Assembly (NCBI RefSeq): GCF_002140975.2
Contig: NZ_CP147247.1
Span: 806,001 to 870,000 of the forward strand
Direction of reading: 5' to 3'
DNA from: Enterococcus sp. 9E7_DIV0242
Lineage (GTDB): Bacteria; Bacillota; Bacilli; Lactobacillales; Enterococcaceae
Length of the DNA: 64,000 bases
Both the position numbers and the translations under genes were made by a program. How positions within the stretch are numbered: the first letter of the stretch is position 1; each line of letters starts with the position of its first letter. Below, piece by piece: positions 62,148 through 64,000 of the stretch. The notes beneath the pieces are model-generated. The model worked only from the letters and a program-made list of their open reading frames with translations. It did not search any database and was not told the origin of the DNA.

Positions 62148-63998
62148 TCAGACTGCCGCATTGACGGTTTTATTTACTTCAACTTCCAGATTTTTCACAT
62201 TTCCATTGAACATTAAATTGACACGGCAGCGATTTGTTTCTTCATTGATCAAGTAGTCGACATCATCGCCATCTTGAATCACTGAATTGACAAATCCTTT
62301 TTGTTCCATCCAACGACTTCTCGTACTCTCAGGATTGTTACTAAAGAAATGCATGATGTTATCCATCTTGAAGTCATTACTTTGGAATCTTAACAATCGC
62401 TCGACATACGTACTCACCAAAGTCTTATATGTTTCTTCAAATCCATTAGCACCTTCGTTCAAGCTCCTCGCCTTATAGACAGTCACATTGTTGATTTCTC
62501 TATTTTTATAGCTGGCATTTTCAGAAGCAAAACAGAAACCAAAGTTTGTTCGATTGATTTCATTTTTCACATTGTTAGTAAAGCCACTGATTTCCTTGGT
62601 CAATGTTGTCAAGGTATGAAGCGAATGATCACGTGCTTCGATGTCATAACGAACACCAGGCATATCCTTCAACACACGATCAAAATGGGTATTCAGATAA
62701 CTTGGGCATTGACATGCGGCAGTGGTTCCTGCAGCAATATACGCAGCACCAACATATACACCCTCTAACCAAAGCTTCATCATGTCTTCCTTTTCTTTAG
62801 AAAGCATCGCGGCATTTTCACCTGCAACCACCATCTTGCTATCAAGAAGAACACCGGATTTATTTTTTGGTATGATCGTGAAATTCGGATAACAAGGAAC
62901 CGCAAAGGCACTATACTCTTTCTTCATTAACGGCTTACAATGCTCAATGTATTTACTGACTCCATTAGTTGCTAGATCATCAAAGGTCGTTTCTTCTCCG
63001 GTCTCAAAGCTGAAATACAACTGGACGTTGTAGTCCTTCAACAGATTAAGCAGAATCGCAAGAGATTCCATCGTATTATCATTACTTTTCTCGATCTTCG
63101 CATTCCCTTTAAATCGGTGACGTGACAAATTGACTTCGCTACCACTCGCTAAAGCGATGTTTGCAGCAATCCCCATCCAGATTGTATTTTCAAAATCATT
63201 CTTGCTATTGACGGTATTCAAATATTTTTCCAGACGAACAATATTGCTGGATTTTGTCAGCATTTCCAGTCTTGTATTCGTTATTAGTAGCGTCGGCTGC
63301 ATTTCTTTGTTCTTAGATTGGTACTGGTCAAAGAATAATTTCACTCCAACGATTTTTTCAATCAATGGTTTTACTACTTTCACAAACTCTGATTTTGATT
63401 CTTTATAGAAGTTGAGGTAATTATTGAAGTTATTTACTTCAAGACCATAATTGATTTCCGCTTGAGCATCCATAGGTAGTGGACAGAAGGTACGAACAAC
63501 TAAGTCCATTACATAATCGTTACTTTCTTCTGAAACAGCTTCGTAATCCTCTTTAAAGAATAGAGACAGCTCTTGAGAATTATTTCCTTCTGTAAGGGCA
63601 AGCTCTGTGGTTTGCTCTTTTGGCGCTTCAATAATTTTCAATTCTCCATTTTCAGCCATCGTTAGTTTTCCAAGCGTCACCTGCTCCGGTTCACCACCAT
63701 CTTCGGGCTGGCCCAATAGTAACCGTGTTTTTATATCTTCGATTGCTAACGGCAGCATCGCCATAACATTGTTGTAATTTCCGGAAGCCATTTCAAACTT
63801 CTCATTCAATTTGTCGCCAACATCCAGCTTCTTCGGATCTTCTTCCTCTAAGCCTTCATACTGGTCATATAAATAATGAATTTCTTTCCGTACCTGACGG
63901 ATGTCATCCATCACTTTTTTAGGTGAAATCATGGTTGTAATATTTTCGAAATTGAAGTCGCTGTTTTTCAGGCCGTTCGCATTTTTCGCATCTAGCAT
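62148..63998 (-). CDS. Contractile sheath-like protein (TssC/VipB type), possibly 5'-incomplete
   Basis: 616 residues visible to the window edge, with a possible ATG at 63996-63998, so the true start may lie outside. The N-terminal 170 residues include an acidic linker (GQPEDGGEPEQVTLGKL). The region FCPLPMDAQAEINYGLEVNN, then IEKIVGVKLFFDQYQSKNKE and GFCFASENASYKNREINNVT towards the C terminus fit a TssC-like sheath subunit, including a conserved beta handshake near the end (RVNLMFNGNVKNLEVEVNKT). Position just before the tube gene supports this. Sheath proteins of this size are at the upper end of the family. Confidence 0.7.
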   Translation of the reverse strand: MLDAKNANGLKNSDFNFENITTMISPKKVMDDIRQVRKEIHYLYDQYEGLEEEDPKKLDVGDKLNEKFEMASGNYNNVMAMLPLAIEDIKTRLLLGQPEDGGEPEQVTLGKLTMAENGELKIIEAPKEQTTELALTEGNNSQELSLFFKEDYEAVSEESNDYVMDLVVRTFCPLPMDAQAEINYGLEVNNFNNYLNFYKESKSEFVKVVKPLIEKIVGVKLFFDQYQSKNKEMQPTLLITNTRLEMLTKSSNIVRLEKYLNTVNSKNDFENTIWMGIAANIALASGSEVNLSRHRFKGNAKIEKSNDNTMESLAILLNLLKDYNVQLYFSFETGEETTFDDLATNGVSKYIEHCKPLMKKEYSAFAVPCYPNFTIIPKNKSGVLLDSKMVVAGENAAMLSKEKEDMMKLWLEGVYVGAAYIAAGTTAACQCPSYLNTHFDRVLKDMPGVRYDIEARDHSLHTLTTLTKEISGFTNNVKNEINRTNFGFCFASENASYKNREINNVTVYKARSLNEGANGFEETYKTLVSTYVERLLRFQSNDFKMDNIMHFFSNNPESTRSRWMEQKGFVNSVIQDGDDVDYLINEETNRCRVNLMFNGNVKNLEVEVNKTVNAAV

Positions 63999-64000
63999 CG

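Noticed and set aside
61657..63998. Remnant of an ordinary tailed prophage
   Set aside because: No capsid, portal, terminase or lysis genes occur in 28 kb, while FHA, vWA, Hsp70-like and effector genes do.

Overview
The window is from a low-GC Firmicute of the Lactobacillales, most likely an Enterococcus. This rests on the gene content and style: a bifunctional RNase PH/RdgB protein next to murI, a Phe-type T-box upstream of pheS and pheT, a RexA/RexB-type AddAB pair, strong AGGAGG-type ribosome binding sites, AT-rich spacers with rho-independent terminators, and a dispersed palindromic repeat that I associate with enterococci. No database was searched, so the genus is an inference.

From 1 to 23 kb the content is housekeeping. 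In order it holds a partial metallophosphoesterase, rph-rdgB, murI, a four-gene polar amino acid ABC importer, a TetR/ATP-grasp pair with a clear operator, pheT and pheS under a T-box, an HxlR regulator, addA and addB, and lepB. An intact ISL3-type insertion sequence, with imperfect inverted repeats and a perfect 8-bp target duplication, sits between addB and lepB.

From 23.3 to 35.2 kb the content is accessory. It includes a membrane protein with a long Asn/Gln/Tyr-rich tail and a pseudogene broken by a palindromic repeat element. A minus-strand run of small genes follows: zinc ribbon, ADP-ribosylglycohydrolase, GNAT, DUF1871, barstar and macrodomain. Next come a tRNA-like sequence, a beta-glucoside locus (RpiR regulator, GH1 glycosidase, PTS EIIC), endonuclease V and a DUF2247 gene. 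Several of the small proteins belong to families used as immunity proteins or ADP-ribose hydrolases.

From 35.5 kb to the right edge, every gene lies on the minus strand and the block reads as a contractile injection (T6SS-like) system in a Gram-positive host. In transcription order it runs: sheath-like protein, Hcp/tail-tube-like protein, hairpin attenuator, J-domain protein, two FHA proteins, two membrane PP2C-like proteins, two baseplate-type candidates, an Hsp70-like ATPase, a small membrane protein, a VgrG with a long disordered tail, a tail-fibre-like protein, a membrane vWA protein, a DcrB/Eag-like protein, a second VgrG, a pentapeptide protein, an Imm11/DUF1629-like protein, an Rhs protein, a PAAR-like/ADP-ribosyltransferase effector, and three paralogous zinc-ribbon immunity candidates. 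Two of the three immunity genes are preceded by, and overlap, orphan toxin C-terminal fragments, which is the footprint of repeated toxin-tip replacement.

The FHA and PP2C-like domains lack many canonical phospho-binding or metal-binding residues. The usual Thr-phosphorylation switch therefore appears degenerate, while an intact J-domain/Hsp70 pair is present. No ClpV-like unfoldase, kinase or envelope-spanning T6SS membrane complex is visible; the cluster continues beyond the right edge.
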